A stretch of 27,621 nucleotides of DNA from an uncultured Gammaproteobacteria bacterium (GCA_946887385.1 CAMPKU010000020.1:1-27621), one strand, 5' to 3'; shown: positions 1 to 8,696, numbered from the stretch's first letter. A program made the numbers and translations. Notes: generated from the letters alone by a model not told the origin.

Positions 1-58
1 AAGACGGCATACGAGATTTCTGCCTGTCTCGTGGGCTCGGAGATGTGTATAAGAGCAG
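1..58. other. Illumina Nextera i7 adapter (non-genomic)
   Basis: Bases 1-17 match the 3' end of the Illumina P7 oligo (AAGACGGCATACGAGAT). Bases 18-25 (TTCTGCCT) fit a Nextera N703-type index. Bases 26-40 (GTCTCGTGGGCTCGG) and 41-58 are the transposase adapter and mosaic end, with one base missing near the end (AAGAGCAG instead of AAGAGACAG). Genomic sequence starts at about base 59. The hrpB frame stays open through the adapter and would give a false tail beginning LLLYTSPSPRDRQKSR. This stretch should be trimmed. Confidence 0.98.
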
Positions 59-2176
59 CGCGATGCGCGCGAAATGCGAGCGGCGCGTGACGCCGTCGAG
101 GTAGGGCTGAAGCCACGTTAGATCCGCCGCGAGCGCCGCCATGGAAAAATCGGGCCAATCGCCAAGATCGCCGCGGCCGAGCTTGCGCACGAACTCGCAG
201 CGCGCCGCGAACGTGCGGCTGTCGGCGTCCCACGGCAGCGCATCAAGCCCAAGCGAGCGCAAGCCTTCGAGCAGTGCAGCGCTCGCGGCGCCGGGCGGCG
301 GCTCGGCGAGCGGCTTCTCGTCGAGCACGAGCTCGCCGAAGCGCACCGTGCGCCGTGCGACGACGGCTTCCGCGCGGGCGTCCCAGCTCACCTCGTCCTG
401 CGTTACGAGCAGCGCCGAGAAGTGCTCGCCGAGGTCGCGGCGCGAGAGCGGCGCGGCGAGCTGGATGCGTGCCTCGCGCTCGCGATCGTCGAGCTCCACG
501 GCGACGATGAGCTCCTCGCGCGCAACGGCTTCCGGCGTCGTAAACGTTGCGCCGCGGCCGTTGGCGAGCTGATAGCGGCCGCCGTCGCCGGATCTGCGTT
601 TGCCTACTCGATCGGGGTACGCGCACGCGAGCAGCCAACCCGCGTCGGCTGTGTCGGCGCCGCTGTCGTTGCTCGCGCCGAGGTCGCGCAGGTAAGCGCG
701 CTCTGCGCGGCGCACGCGCTCGAGCACGCCGCGCTCACCGCCGCCGCGCGCCAGCGCTTCGAGGCGCGTGCGCACGTCGCTGTCGCGCGCTGCCCCGCGC
801 AATAGGTCGCGCTCGGAAAGCAGCGCTGCGAGCTTCGCGGCCGTTGCAGCAGCACCGTGCTCGCGGCCTTGCAGCAGCATGTGCGCGAGCCGCGGATGCG
901 CAGCCAACGCCTGCATCGCGCGGCCGTGCGGCGTGCTGCGGCCGCTCGCGTCGAGCGCGCCGAGGCGAGCGAGCAGGTCGCGTGCGCCGGCGAGCGTTGC
1001 TGCCGGTGGGGCGTCGAGCCAGCGCAGCTCCTCGGGCGGCGTTCCCCAGGCGGCCAGATCCAGCGCGAGCGGCACGAGGTCCGCAACGGCGATTTCGGGC
1101 GCCGCGTAAGCCGCTAGGCTGCGGTCCGCGCTTTCGCTCCAGAGCCGGTAGCACACGCCGGGCGCGGTGCGGCCCGCACGGCCCGCGCGCTGCTCGGCCG
1201 ACGCGCGCGCGATCCGCTGGGTCTCGAGCCGGCTCATGCCCGTGACGGGATCGAACAGGTTGCGGCGCTCGAGCCCCGCGTCGACGACCACGCGCACGCC
1301 GTCGATCGTCAAGCTGGTTTCCGCGATGTTCGTTGCCAGCACGATCTTGCGGCGGCCGGCCCGCGCCGGCGCGAGCGCGGCGTCCTGGTCGCCGGGCGCG
1401 AGCTCGCCATAGAGCGGTAGCACGTCCACATCGGAATCGAGCGCCGCGTCTTCGCGCAAGCGCCGCTCCACGCGGCGAAACTCGCCGGCGCCCGGCAGAA
1501 AGACGAGCAGATCGCCGGTCGAATCCGCGCGCGCGCGCTGCACGGCGCGCGCGACGGCCGCATCCACGTGCTCGGCGCCACCCGGCAACGCGGGCAAACC
1601 CTTGCCCACGTAGCGGACGTCTACGGGGAACATTCTTCCCAAGCTTTCGATGACGGGTGCGTCGCCGAGCAGTTGCGCCACGCGCGCACCGTCGATCGTG
1701 GCCGACATCGCGAGTACCCGCAGCTCCGGCGATACGTGCCGCTGCGCATCGAGCGCGAACGCGAGCCCCACGTCGGCGTGCAAGCTGCGCTCGTGATACT
1801 CATCGAACAGCACGGCGGCGACGCCCTCGAGCGCCGGGTCGCTCTGCAGCATCCGCGTGAACACGCCTTCGGTGATCACCTCGATGCGCGTGCGCTTCCC
1901 AACGCGGGTCTCGAGGCGCATGCGAAAACCCACCGTGTCGCCCACGCGCTCGCCGAGCGTGGCCGCCATGCGTTCGGCCACCGCGCGCGTGGCAAGGCGC
2001 CGCGGCTCGAGCATCACGATGCGTAGTCCTCGCGCCCACGGCTCCTCGAGCAGCGCCAGCGGCACGACGGTGCTTTTGCCTGCGCCGGGCGGCGCGACGA
2101 CGACGGCATTGCGGCCGGCGCGCAGCGCCGCGCTCAAGTGAGGCAGTGCCTCGTCGATGGGCAAGCCGGAGCGCAC
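59..2176 (-). CDS. hrpB: ATP-dependent RNA helicase HrpB, C-terminus missing at contig edge
   Basis: A DExH-box (DEAH/RHA superfamily) helicase of the HrpB type; its cellular role is poorly defined. Read on the minus strand, the frame shows, in order, the Walker A motif APPGAGKST (about residue 31), DEYHERS in place of DEAH, SATID (motif III), ATNIAETSLTIDGV (motif V) and EQRAGRAGRTAPG (motif VI), followed by the helicase-associated region and part of the HrpB-specific C-terminal domain. About 706 codons remain of a family usually 800-850 residues long; the rest is lost where the adapter joins. No ATG lies near the conserved N-terminal LPIDEALPHL. I chose GTG at 2176; TTG at 2164 is the alternative. 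It begins 13 bases after the lyase gene stops and is probably co-transcribed with it. Confidence 0.95.
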
Positions 2177-2189
2177 GGGGCGGAGAGAC

Positions 2190-3065
2190 TCAGCGCTCGG
2201 CGCGCATGCGCTGAGCGAGCTCGAGCAGCGCGCGGGCGCGCTTCACCACGGGCACGTCGATAACCCAGCCGTCGAGCGACGTAGAGCCGCGGCCGCGCCG
2301 CTCGGCCTCCTCGAACGCAGCGACGACGCGCTCGGCATGCGCAATCTCGTGCGCCGACGGCGAGAAGCACTCGTTCAGCGCGTCGATTTGCTCGGGATGA
2401 ATCGCGAACCGGCCCTTGAAGCCGATGCTCTTGGCGCGCAGCGAGCTGTCGCGAAGGCCTTCCAGATTGCGCAGCTTGAAGTAGGGCGTGTCCAGGGCGA
2501 GCACGTGCGCGGCGCGTGCCGCGACGCAGAGCGCCTGGCGCGCATACGCAACCTGCGAATCGTCTTCCAGACGCTCGACGCCCATGTCGAAAGTGAAATC
2601 CTCACCGCCGAAGGCGACGCCCACGATGCGCTCGCTCGCGCGGCAGATGGCGCTCACGTTCACGATCGCTTCGGCCGTCTCGATCCACGGCAGCAGGCGC
2701 AGCGTGCTCGGGCTCAAGCCCGCGCGCCGCTCGAGCGCGCCAATGCGCTGCGAGATCGCAGCGATGTCGGCGGCGCCGCGAACCTTGCCCACCGAGATGC
2801 CGAAAATTCCGGGGCCGACGACCGCTTCGAGATCCGCCTCGAGCCAGTCGGTATCGAGTGCGTTCACACGCGGAATCACGGGGATGCCGGTAGCCGCGAG
2901 CCGCGGCAGCCACGAGCGGATCGTGGCGCGCGCGTTCGCCTTCTCCGCAACCGGCACGGAATCCTCCATGTCGGGCACGAGCGCGTCGGGCGCAAGAGCC
3001 AGCGCCTTCTCGAGCATGTTGGCTTTGTTGCCGGGCACGAACAGCAGGCTGCGCAGGATCGTCAT
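2190..3065 (-). CDS. CoA-ester lyase of the CitE/HpcH-HpaI aldolase family
   Basis: A 291-residue TIM-barrel lyase of the family that includes citrate lyase beta subunit (CitE), malyl-CoA, beta-methylmalyl-CoA and citramalyl-CoA lyases. Visible family motifs are SLLFVPGN near the N-terminus, PDMEDSV (metal and CoA-ester binding region), PWIETAEAI, VAFGGEDFTFDMG, and GFKGRFAIHPEQI, which closes the CoA site. No citrate lyase alpha or gamma subunits are nearby, so a stand-alone malyl- or citramalyl-CoA lyase is more likely than citrate lyase itself. The substrate cannot be read from sequence alone. It lies 9 bases downstream of the quinone oxidoreductase and 13 bases upstream of hrpB on the same strand. 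It is not related to the LigK aldolase of the protocatechuate pathway. Confidence 0.88.
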   Translation of the reverse strand: MTILRSLLFVPGNKANMLEKALALAPDALVPDMEDSVPVAEKANARATIRSWLPRLAATGIPVIPRVNALDTDWLEADLEAVVGPGIFGISVGKVRGAADIAAISQRIGALERRAGLSPSTLRLLPWIETAEAIVNVSAICRASERIVGVAFGGEDFTFDMGVERLEDDSQVAYARQALCVAARAAHVLALDTPYFKLRNLEGLRDSSLRAKSIGFKGRFAIHPEQIDALNECFSPSAHEIAHAERVVAAFEEAERRGRGSTSLDGWVIDVPVVKRARALLELAQRMRAER

Positions 3066-3074
3066 CGCTGAAGC

Positions 3075-4058
3075 CTACCGCACGCGCAACACGAGCTTGC
3101 CGAAATGCTCGCTGTTTTCCATGGCGCGATGCGCCTCGGGCGCTTGCTCGAGCGGGTATACGCGATGGATCAGCGGCACGATGCGCCCTGCGGCGAGGTA
3201 GGGCATCACGTCGCGCTCGAAGGCCTGAACGATCGCGGCTTTCTCCACCACCGGCCGCGGCCGCAGCACCGAGCCCAGGATGCTCAAGCGATTCGCGAGC
3301 ACGCGGCCCAAGTCGAGCTCGGCCTTGCGGCCGCCCATCACGCCGATCACGGCGAGCCGTCCGCCGACGGCCAGTGCGCGCACATTCTGCGCGAGGTACG
3401 CGCCGCCGAGGTGGTCGAGGATCACGTCGACGCCGCGATTGTCCGTGTGCCGCTGCACGGCGTCGGCGAAGTCCTCGCTCTTGTAGTCGATGACGACGTC
3501 GGCGCCGAGCGCTGCGACGCGCTCAACTTTGCCCGTGGACGCCGTCACGAGGAGCCGCGCGCGCGGAGTCAGCGCCTTCACGAGCTGCATCGCAGCCGTC
3601 GCAACTCCGCCTCCGCCGCCGTGCACGAGCACCGTTTCGCCGTCGCCGAGACGCGCGTAGAGAAACAGGTTCATGTAGGCCGTGAGGTACGTCTCGCAGA
3701 TGCAGGCCGCCTGCTCGAAGCTCAAGCTCTCCGGCATCCGCATCACATGCCCCGCGTGCGCCGCGGCGAGCTCGGCGTAGCCGCCGCCGCCGAGGAGGGC
3801 CAATACGCGCTCGCCGCGCGCGAATCCCGTGACGCCGTCGCCGACGGCCTCTACGGTGCCGGCCGCCTCGAGCCCCAGAATTGGCGACTCGCCGGGCGGC
3901 GGCGGATAGTGTCCCTGCCGCTGGACGACATCGGGCCGGTTCACACTCGTGGCGTGCACGGCAACTAGAACGCGGCCCGCACCCGCAACGGGCGCTTCAA
4001 CGTCGCCGAGTTTGAGCACTTCGGGCCCGCCGAAGCCGTCGAGAACGATTGCTTTCAC
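3075..4058 (-). CDS. NAD(P)H quinone oxidoreductase, PIG3-type zinc-free MDR
   Basis: A cytosolic medium-chain dehydrogenase/reductase that would reduce quinones or other electrophiles with NAD(P)H. The N-terminal catalytic domain begins VKAIVLDGFGGPEVL and carries the PIG3-like segment RQGHYPPPPGESPILGLEAAG. The Rossmann segment has a glycine-rich VHGGGGGVATAAMQL loop. No zinc-binding cysteine cluster is visible, as expected for the quinone reductase branch. The open frame extends to a TTG at 4112, but the extra 18 residues do not look like the family. I chose GTG at 4058, giving 327 residues, the usual length. It is the first gene of the run leading to the CoA-ester lyase and hrpB, and is divergent from the aminotransferase gene. 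Confidence 0.88.
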   Translation of the reverse strand: MKAIVLDGFGGPEVLKLGDVEAPVAGAGRVLVAVHATSVNRPDVVQRQGHYPPPPGESPILGLEAAGTVEAVGDGVTGFARGERVLALLGGGGYAELAAAHAGHVMRMPESLSFEQAACICETYLTAYMNLFLYARLGDGETVLVHGGGGGVATAAMQLVKALTPRARLLVTASTGKVERVAALGADVVIDYKSEDFADAVQRHTDNRGVDVILDHLGGAYLAQNVRALAVGGRLAVIGVMGGRKAELDLGRVLANRLSILGSVLRPRPVVEKAAIVQAFERDVMPYLAAGRIVPLIHRVYPLEQAPEAHRAMENSEHFGKLVLRVR

Positions 4059-4099
4059 GTGGCCATACTGTCGAATGCGCCGTGCGGTGCGAGCGCCTG

Positions 4100-4128
4100 T
4101 TGTGGAGCCCAAGCGATGTCCATACTAT
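4100..4128 (+). promoter_or_regulatory. candidate sigma-70 promoter for the aminotransferase gene
   Basis: TTGTGG at 4100-4105 and TACTAT at 4123-4128 are separated by exactly 17 bases in the gap between two divergent genes. Matches to consensus are partial (3/6 and 4/6), so this rests mainly on spacing and position. Transcription would start near 4136, about 40 bases ahead of the GTG at 4178. Confidence 0.3.
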
Positions 4129-4177
4129 ACCGCCGCCAAAACGGGCTCCCTGCCATTCCCCGAAGTAAGGATCAGCC

Positions 4178-5371
4178 GTGTTCGAAACACTGAAGCCGCT
4201 GCCGCCCGATGCGATTCTCGGGATCATGACGCTGTTTCGCGCCGACCCGCACGCCGGCAAGATCGATCTTTCCGTGGGCGTATACCAAGACGAGCAGGGC
4301 CGCACGCCCGTGCTCGCGAGCGTCAAGCGCGCCGAACAAACGATCATCGAGAAGCAGGACTCGAAGACCTACGTCGCCATTGCAGGCAACGCGGGGTTCA
4401 ACCGCGGCGTGGAGGAGATTCTCTACGGCAAGGACCATCCCGCGCTCACGTCCGGCCGCGTAGCCACGGTGCAAACGCCCGGCGGCAGCGGCGGTTTGAG
4501 CGTTGCCGGGCATCTCGTCGCGCGCGCGAAGCCGGGCGCGCGCGTGTACGCGAGCGACCCCACGTGGCCGAACCATCAGCCGCTGTTGAGAATGTCGGGC
4601 CTCGAGCTCGATACCTATCCTTATTACGACTACGCGAAGCATCGCGTGGATTTCGAGCCGATGTTGAAGCGCCTCGAGTCGCTCAACGCCGGCGAGCTCG
4701 TGCTGATCCACGGCTGCTGCCACAACCCGTGCGGCGCGGATCTTTCGCAAGAGCAATGGCGAGCCCTCACGGAGCTGTGCGAACGGCGTGGTCTCGTGCC
4801 GTTCATCGATATCGCGTATCAGGGCTTGGCTGAAGGGCTCGAAGAGGACGCCTACGGCGTGCGCCTCATGGCCGAACGGTTGCCCGAAGTCGTGGTCGTG
4901 ACGTCGTGCTCGAAGAACTTGGGTCTTTATCGCGAGCGCGTGGGCGCGGCGAGCGTGGTGTCGGCGAGCGCCGCGGCCGCCAAGCTCGCGGCCGCCAATC
5001 TCGCCAATGTTGCGCGCGGCCTATATTCGATGCCGCCCGACCACGGCGCTGCGATCGTCGGCCACATCTTCGCCAGCGATGAGCTGCGCGCGCAGTGGAC
5101 GGCCGAGCTCGCCGAGATGCGTGCGCGCCTCAACGGCTTGCGGCGCCTGCTCGTCGACAAGCTCGCAGCGCGCAAGACGCCCATGGACTTCTCGTTCATC
5201 GCGCAGGAGCGGGGGATGTTCTCGTTCCTCGGGATCACCAAGGAGCAAGTGATTCGGCTTCGCGAAGAGTTTCACGTGTATATGGTGGAGTCGAGCCGCA
5301 TCAACATCGCGGGCATCAACCACGGCAACGTCGATCGCGTGGCCGATTCGATCGCGGCCGTTTTGAAATAG
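4178..5371 (+). CDS. aromatic-amino-acid/aspartate aminotransferase (class I, PLP)
   Basis: A 397-residue PLP enzyme of the AspC/TyrB subgroup, exchanging amino groups between aspartate or aromatic amino acids and 2-oxoglutarate in the cytosol. It shows the N-terminal FETLKPLPPDAILGIMTLFRAD, the substrate-binding DLSVGVYQDE, the cofactor segment TPGGSGGLSVAG, DIAYQG, and the Schiff-base lysine in SCSKNLGLYRERVG. The usual HNPTG motif reads HGCCHNPCGADL, with cysteine for threonine. The start is GTG at 4178, preceded by a purine-rich AAGTAAGGA at suitable spacing. The gene converges on the E2-like gene with 11 bases between them. Whether aspartate or an aromatic amino acid is preferred cannot be decided from the motifs. 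Confidence 0.92.
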   Translation: MFETLKPLPPDAILGIMTLFRADPHAGKIDLSVGVYQDEQGRTPVLASVKRAEQTIIEKQDSKTYVAIAGNAGFNRGVEEILYGKDHPALTSGRVATVQTPGGSGGLSVAGHLVARAKPGARVYASDPTWPNHQPLLRMSGLELDTYPYYDYAKHRVDFEPMLKRLESLNAGELVLIHGCCHNPCGADLSQEQWRALTELCERRGLVPFIDIAYQGLAEGLEEDAYGVRLMAERLPEVVVVTSCSKNLGLYRERVGAASVVSASAAAAKLAAANLANVARGLYSMPPDHGAAIVGHIFASDELRAQWTAELAEMRARLNGLRRLLVDKLAARKTPMDFSFIAQERGMFSFLGITKEQVIRLREEFHVYMVESSRINIAGINHGNVDRVADSIAAVLK

Positions 5372-5382
5372 CCGCGGGTCCG

Positions 5383-6357
5383 CTACTCCGGCCAGCTTTC
5401 TAAAATGCGCACCGCGTCGGCGAGGGCGCGGTTTGCGTGGTGAAGCGGCAAGCGGTCGCTGAAGAACGACAACGACACGTAGCAGCTTGTGGCGACACGC
5501 GGCGTTTCGACGCCGTTGACAGCGCGCACCACCACCTCACGGCGCGCTCGGCCGATGCCGACGCTCGCGGCGTGCTCTGCGCCGATGGGCGTGGGCGTGG
5601 CAAGCACGCTGCCGCTCTCGCCGTAATGGTGCACGAGCAAGTTGGCTGCCGCGATGTCGGCATCGAGGTTGGCGCGCAATGCGGTGTCGACGGCACGGAC
5701 GCGCTCGTCGAGAGCGGCGTCCCACGATACCGCCGCGACGTCCAGGAACGCCGAGCGCACCTCGCCCTCGGGCGTCGACAGCCACACACCGAAGCGAGGC
5801 GAGTGGCCCGCGGTGATCTCGGGCGCCGCGTCGAGCGCAGCAGCGAGCGCCGTCAGAAAATAGCTCGTTGTCAGCAGCTCGAGGTTTTCACCGCGCAGCT
5901 TCTTGCGATGCGCGAGCACGCGGCCCAGGTCGCAGTCGAACACCGTGCTCATCGGCACCGCGCTGTGGTCGAGCAGGTCGGCTGCGGCGGGCGCCGCTAC
6001 ACTGCCGACGCCGTCGGATCGCACCGCGGTATTGCGCAACTCCAGGTCGTCGTCCGTGGCGCCCGCGCGCGGCGCAACGTCGCGATTGCCGGAGTCCGTG
6101 CGGCCGGCCAGCATGCCCATCACATCGCCGACCCGAATGCGGCCCGACGGGCCCGTGCCATGAATTCCCGTTACGTCGAGATCGAATTGACGCACCAGCC
6201 GGCGCACGGCGGGGCTCAGCGTGTCGGGTGCTGCGTCCGCTTCGTTTGCGCCGTCGTGCGTGCGCTGCGCCTCTGCTTCGGCCGGCGCTTCGCGCTTTTG
6301 CGGGGAAGCGTCGTCCGGCGCCGCACCGAGCGGCGTTTGGTCTTCGGGCGTGGACAT
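5383..6357 (-). CDS. E2-like acyltransferase-domain protein lacking lipoyl domain and catalytic histidine
   Basis: A 324-residue protein built like the back half of a 2-oxoacid dehydrogenase E2 subunit. Residues 1-45 are a charged Ala/Pro-rich stretch. About 46-85 is a clear peripheral-subunit (E3)-binding domain containing LSPAVRRLVRQFDLDV and GTGPSGRIRVGDV. The remainder aligns with the chloramphenicol-acetyltransferase-like catalytic domain (SYFLTALAAALDAAPEI, YVSLSFFSDRLPLHHAN). There is no N-terminal lipoyl domain with its DKA lysine motif. Where active E2 proteins have DHRVxDG the sequence reads SDRLPLHH, so the catalytic His and Asp appear to be lost. The core is also shorter than usual. 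E1, E3 or lipoate genes are not adjacent. A scaffolding or regulatory role on a dehydrogenase complex is plausible but is only inference. Confidence 0.72.
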   Translation of the reverse strand: MSTPEDQTPLGAAPDDASPQKREAPAEAEAQRTHDGANEADAAPDTLSPAVRRLVRQFDLDVTGIHGTGPSGRIRVGDVMGMLAGRTDSGNRDVAPRAGATDDDLELRNTAVRSDGVGSVAAPAAADLLDHSAVPMSTVFDCDLGRVLAHRKKLRGENLELLTTSYFLTALAAALDAAPEITAGHSPRFGVWLSTPEGEVRSAFLDVAAVSWDAALDERVRAVDTALRANLDADIAAANLLVHHYGESGSVLATPTPIGAEHAASVGIGRARREVVVRAVNGVETPRVATSCYVSLSFFSDRLPLHHANRALADAVRILESWPE

Positions 6358-6466
6358 GCTCCAAGGATCGCGAGACCGCGAGGAGATTTCAACCTATGTA
6401 TGATGTGCGCGTTTTCCGGGCGTGTCCGGACGCTGACCGCGGGCTCGGCGTGACAGGAGATCGCAC

Positions 6467-6829
6467 ATGAATGTGAGGCACCTCTTGGTGGCAGCGGCAC
6501 TCGTGCCGAGCGCGGCATGGGCCGCGGATTTCTCCGGCACGTGGCGCATCGACAACGTGTTCAACGGCGCGTCCGCGATCATCAATTGCGTTCTGGTGCA
6601 ATCCGGCAACACGTTGTCGGGCAGCTGCCGGCCGGAGATCCCGGGCATTGCGGCATCGGATCTTCGCGGCACCGTCGCTGGCGAGAGCGCCAAGTGGGGC
6701 TACGATGTGGTGTTCAACGGGAATCCGGCACGCGTCGACTTCACCGCGGAGCTTGGCCGCGACGGTACGCTGACGGGCAGCGTTCTTCGCAACGGGAGTC
6801 CGTCGCCGATCACGGCGGTCAAGCAATAG
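6467..6829 (+). CDS. small secreted protein of unknown function
   Basis: 120 residues with a typical signal peptide: MNVRHL, a short hydrophobic core, and a likely cleavage site AWA/ADFSG near residue 19. The mature part of about 100 residues begins DFSGTWRIDN and has alternating hydrophobic residues that suggest a small beta-rich domain. It has two cysteines (IINCVL and GSCRPE) that could form a disulfide in the periplasm. A good ribosome binding site (AGGAG, 7 bases before ATG) supports the start. I do not recognise a family. The FSGTW opening recalls small extracytoplasmic beta-barrel proteins, but that is weak. It is divergent from the E2-like gene and is followed by the MFS gene on the same strand. 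Confidence 0.75.
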   Translation: MNVRHLLVAAALVPSAAWAADFSGTWRIDNVFNGASAIINCVLVQSGNTLSGSCRPEIPGIAASDLRGTVAGESAKWGYDVVFNGNPARVDFTAELGRDGTLTGSVLRNGSPSPITAVKQ

Positions 6830-6898
6830 ACGCCCGCGCCGTTCAGTGATCGTGGAACACGCGCCCGCGGCAGCCGCTCGCGGAGCTTGTCTTTCGCC

Positions 6899-8083
6899 GT
6901 GAAGCTCTCCTCGCCCTACGATCGTTTGCTGTTGCCTGTTTACGTGCCGTCGCTGTTGATGGCCGTGAGTCAGGAAGCGCTGACGATCCTGCTGCCGCTC
7001 TACATGCTCCACATCGGCGCGAGCCCCGCGTTCGCGGCGCTCGTCGTCGGCTTGCGCGGCATTGGGGTGCTGTTGTTCGACGTGCCGGCGGGCATGCTCG
7101 TCGCGCGCTTCGGCGACAAGCCCGTGCTGCTCGGCGGCTTGAGCCTGATTCTCACGGGCTTCGCGGTGCTCGCCGTCACGACGAATGCCTGGCTCATCGG
7201 CTTCGCGGCGATCGCGCTAGGCACTGGCCATGCGGCGTGGATGCTCGGCCGCCAGTCCTATCTCGCGGATACCTGTGTGCCGCACGAGCTCGGCCGCGCG
7301 ATCGCCGCGATGGCCGGCTTGCAGCGCGGCGGAGCGTTGATCGGCCCCGTGGCGGGCGGTGCGCTTGCAGGTCTGGCCGGCTACCCGATCGCGTTTGCCG
7401 TCGGAACCGTGAGCGCGGTGCTGGCGGGCGCGACTGTGCTCGCGTTCGCGCGCGCCGTGCCGCCGCACGAGCATCCCGATGCGAGCTTGCAGGGCACGCT
7501 CGCCGTGCTGCGCGCGCAGCGCGGCGTGTTGGCGACGGCAGGTAGCAGCGCGCTCGTGCTACAGCTCATGCGCGCGACTCGGCAACTGCTCGTGCCGCTG
7601 TTCGGCCAGTCGGTGGGTCTCGACGTAACCACGATTGGTCTCGTGTACTCGCTGTCGACGGTCGTCGACATCGCGTTGTTCTATCCGTCGGGCGTGCTCG
7701 CCGACCGCTACGGCCGCAAGTGGAGCGCGGTGCCCAGCATGGCGATCTACGCGTTGGGGCTCGCGCTGCTGCCGCTCGCTTCGGGGTTCTACTCACTGCT
7801 CGCCGTTGCCGTGCTGCTCGGATTCGCGAACGGCATCGGCACTGGCGTCGTCATGATCATCGGCGCCGACCTCGCTCGGTCGAGCGGGCGCTATGGACAG
7901 TTTCTCGGGCTATGGCGGCTCATGGGCGACGTCGGCATCGGTGGTGCGCCGCTGCTCGCGGGCACGATCGTCGACGCTGCGAGCCTCGCGGCCGCGAGCC
8001 TCACGGTGGCGGCGCTCGGCGTTGTGGGCGCGCTCGTGATGGCGTTCGTCGTCGTCGAGACACTTCGCGAACGCCCGCGTTAG
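6899..8083 (+). CDS. MFS transporter, about 12 membrane segments
   Basis: A roughly 394-residue inner-membrane major facilitator. It has evenly spaced hydrophobic helices from LLLPVYVPSLLMAVSQEALTI to the C-terminal GVVGALVMAFVVVETL. The A-type loop motif between helices 2 and 3 is present as DVPAGMLVARFGDKPVLLGG, and an equivalent sits after helix 8 (YPSGVLADRYGRKWSAVP). This is the signature of drug:H+ antiporter-like and general MFS exporters, but the substrate is not deducible. There is no ATG near the N-terminus. TTG at 6887 and GTG at 6899 are both possible. GGAG at 6882-6885 is too close to the TTG and about 13 bases from the GTG, which I prefer weakly. Confidence 0.88.
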   Translation: MKLSSPYDRLLLPVYVPSLLMAVSQEALTILLPLYMLHIGASPAFAALVVGLRGIGVLLFDVPAGMLVARFGDKPVLLGGLSLILTGFAVLAVTTNAWLIGFAAIALGTGHAAWMLGRQSYLADTCVPHELGRAIAAMAGLQRGGALIGPVAGGALAGLAGYPIAFAVGTVSAVLAGATVLAFARAVPPHEHPDASLQGTLAVLRAQRGVLATAGSSALVLQLMRATRQLLVPLFGQSVGLDVTTIGLVYSLSTVVDIALFYPSGVLADRYGRKWSAVPSMAIYALGLALLPLASGFYSLLAVAVLLGFANGIGTGVVMIIGADLARSSGRYGQFLGLWRLMGDVGIGGAPLLAGTIVDAASLAAASLTVAALGVVGALVMAFVVVETLRERPR

Positions 8084-8126
8084 CCGGTCTTAGCTTGCGC
8101 CGCGCGCGAGTCGAGGCTCGTTTGAC

Positions 8127-8140
8127 ATCGAGCGCTCGAT
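8127..8140. repeat. 14-base perfect palindrome upstream of rnk
   Basis: ATCGAGCGCTCGAT is a perfect palindrome in the 150-base gap between the MFS gene and rnk, flanked by TTGAC on the left and TGAC on the right. It could be an operator for rnk. GC-rich palindromes also arise by chance in this genome, and no clear -10 element is placed next to it. Confidence 0.25.
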
Positions 8141-8233
8141 TGACGACCATCCCTTCAAGGCTCTCGTCGCTTTAATCTGCGCGCCCGCTCAAGTTGTCGC
8201 GCGCCCTTCGCAGCGCACGTACGGAGAAAACCA

Positions 8234-8650
8234 ATGGACCCATCAGCGTCACGCGCGTCGGATGGACGACCGAAACTGATCATCGACGAGCGGCTCTATC
8301 CGCGCCTGCTCGCACTTGCTGAGCGCGCGCGCGAGCGCTTGCCGGAGCTCGCCGATCGGCTGCTCGAGGAAATCGAGCGTGCGGATCTGCGTTCCGATCT
8401 GCCGGCCGACGTTGTCACGCTCGGCTCGGAGGTCACGTATCGCCACGGCGACAGAACAGACACCGTGCATATCGTCGCGCCAGAAGAAGCGGACATCGAT
8501 CGGCGGCGAATCTCGGTGCTCACGCCGGTCGGTGCGGCGTTGCTCGGCCTCAGAGTGGGCCAGCGCATCAACTGGGAGATGCCGGATAAACGCGCCGCCG
8601 TGCTCGAGGTCATCGCCGTTCGCCAGCGCAACGGCACGGCGCAGACCTGA
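8234..8650 (+). CDS. rnk: Rnk-type regulator of nucleoside diphosphate kinase, GreA/GreB family
   Basis: 138 residues, the size of Rnk proteins. A short N-terminal helical region (LIIDERLYPRLLALAERARERLPELADRLLEEIERAD) replaces the long coiled coil of GreA. It is followed by the GreA/GreB C-terminal FKBP-like domain with DVVTLGSEVTYR, the conserved SVLTPVGAALLGLRVGQRINWEMP and a closing strand. Known Rnk proteins bind RNA polymerase and influence nucleoside diphosphate kinase levels without Gre-type cleavage activity. The ATG at 8234 has GGAG 7 bases upstream. The gene is separate from its neighbours: 150 bases after the MFS gene and convergent with the aldo/keto reductase gene. Confidence 0.9.
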   Translation: MDPSASRASDGRPKLIIDERLYPRLLALAERARERLPELADRLLEEIERADLRSDLPADVVTLGSEVTYRHGDRTDTVHIVAPEEADIDRRRISVLTPVGAALLGLRVGQRINWEMPDKRAAVLEVIAVRQRNGTAQT

Positions 8651-8696
8651 ACCGCTGCGGGCGCTACTGCGCGCGCTGCCTCTACGACAGCGACGC

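Noticed and set aside
141..2141. Many plus-strand and other-frame open stretches opposite hrpB
   Set aside because: They encode Arg/Ala/Ser-rich low-complexity protein with no motif; the minus-strand HrpB frame with all helicase motifs explains the region.
2190..3065. The CoA-ester lyase as the missing LigK aldolase of the protocatechuate pathway
   Set aside because: LigK belongs to the RraA-like fold; this protein has CitE/HpcH motifs (DMEDSV, GGEDF) and so is a different family.
8122..8150. Promoter for rnk from TTGACA at 8122-8127
   Set aside because: No acceptable -10 hexamer at 16-18 bases; kept only as a palindrome at low confidence.
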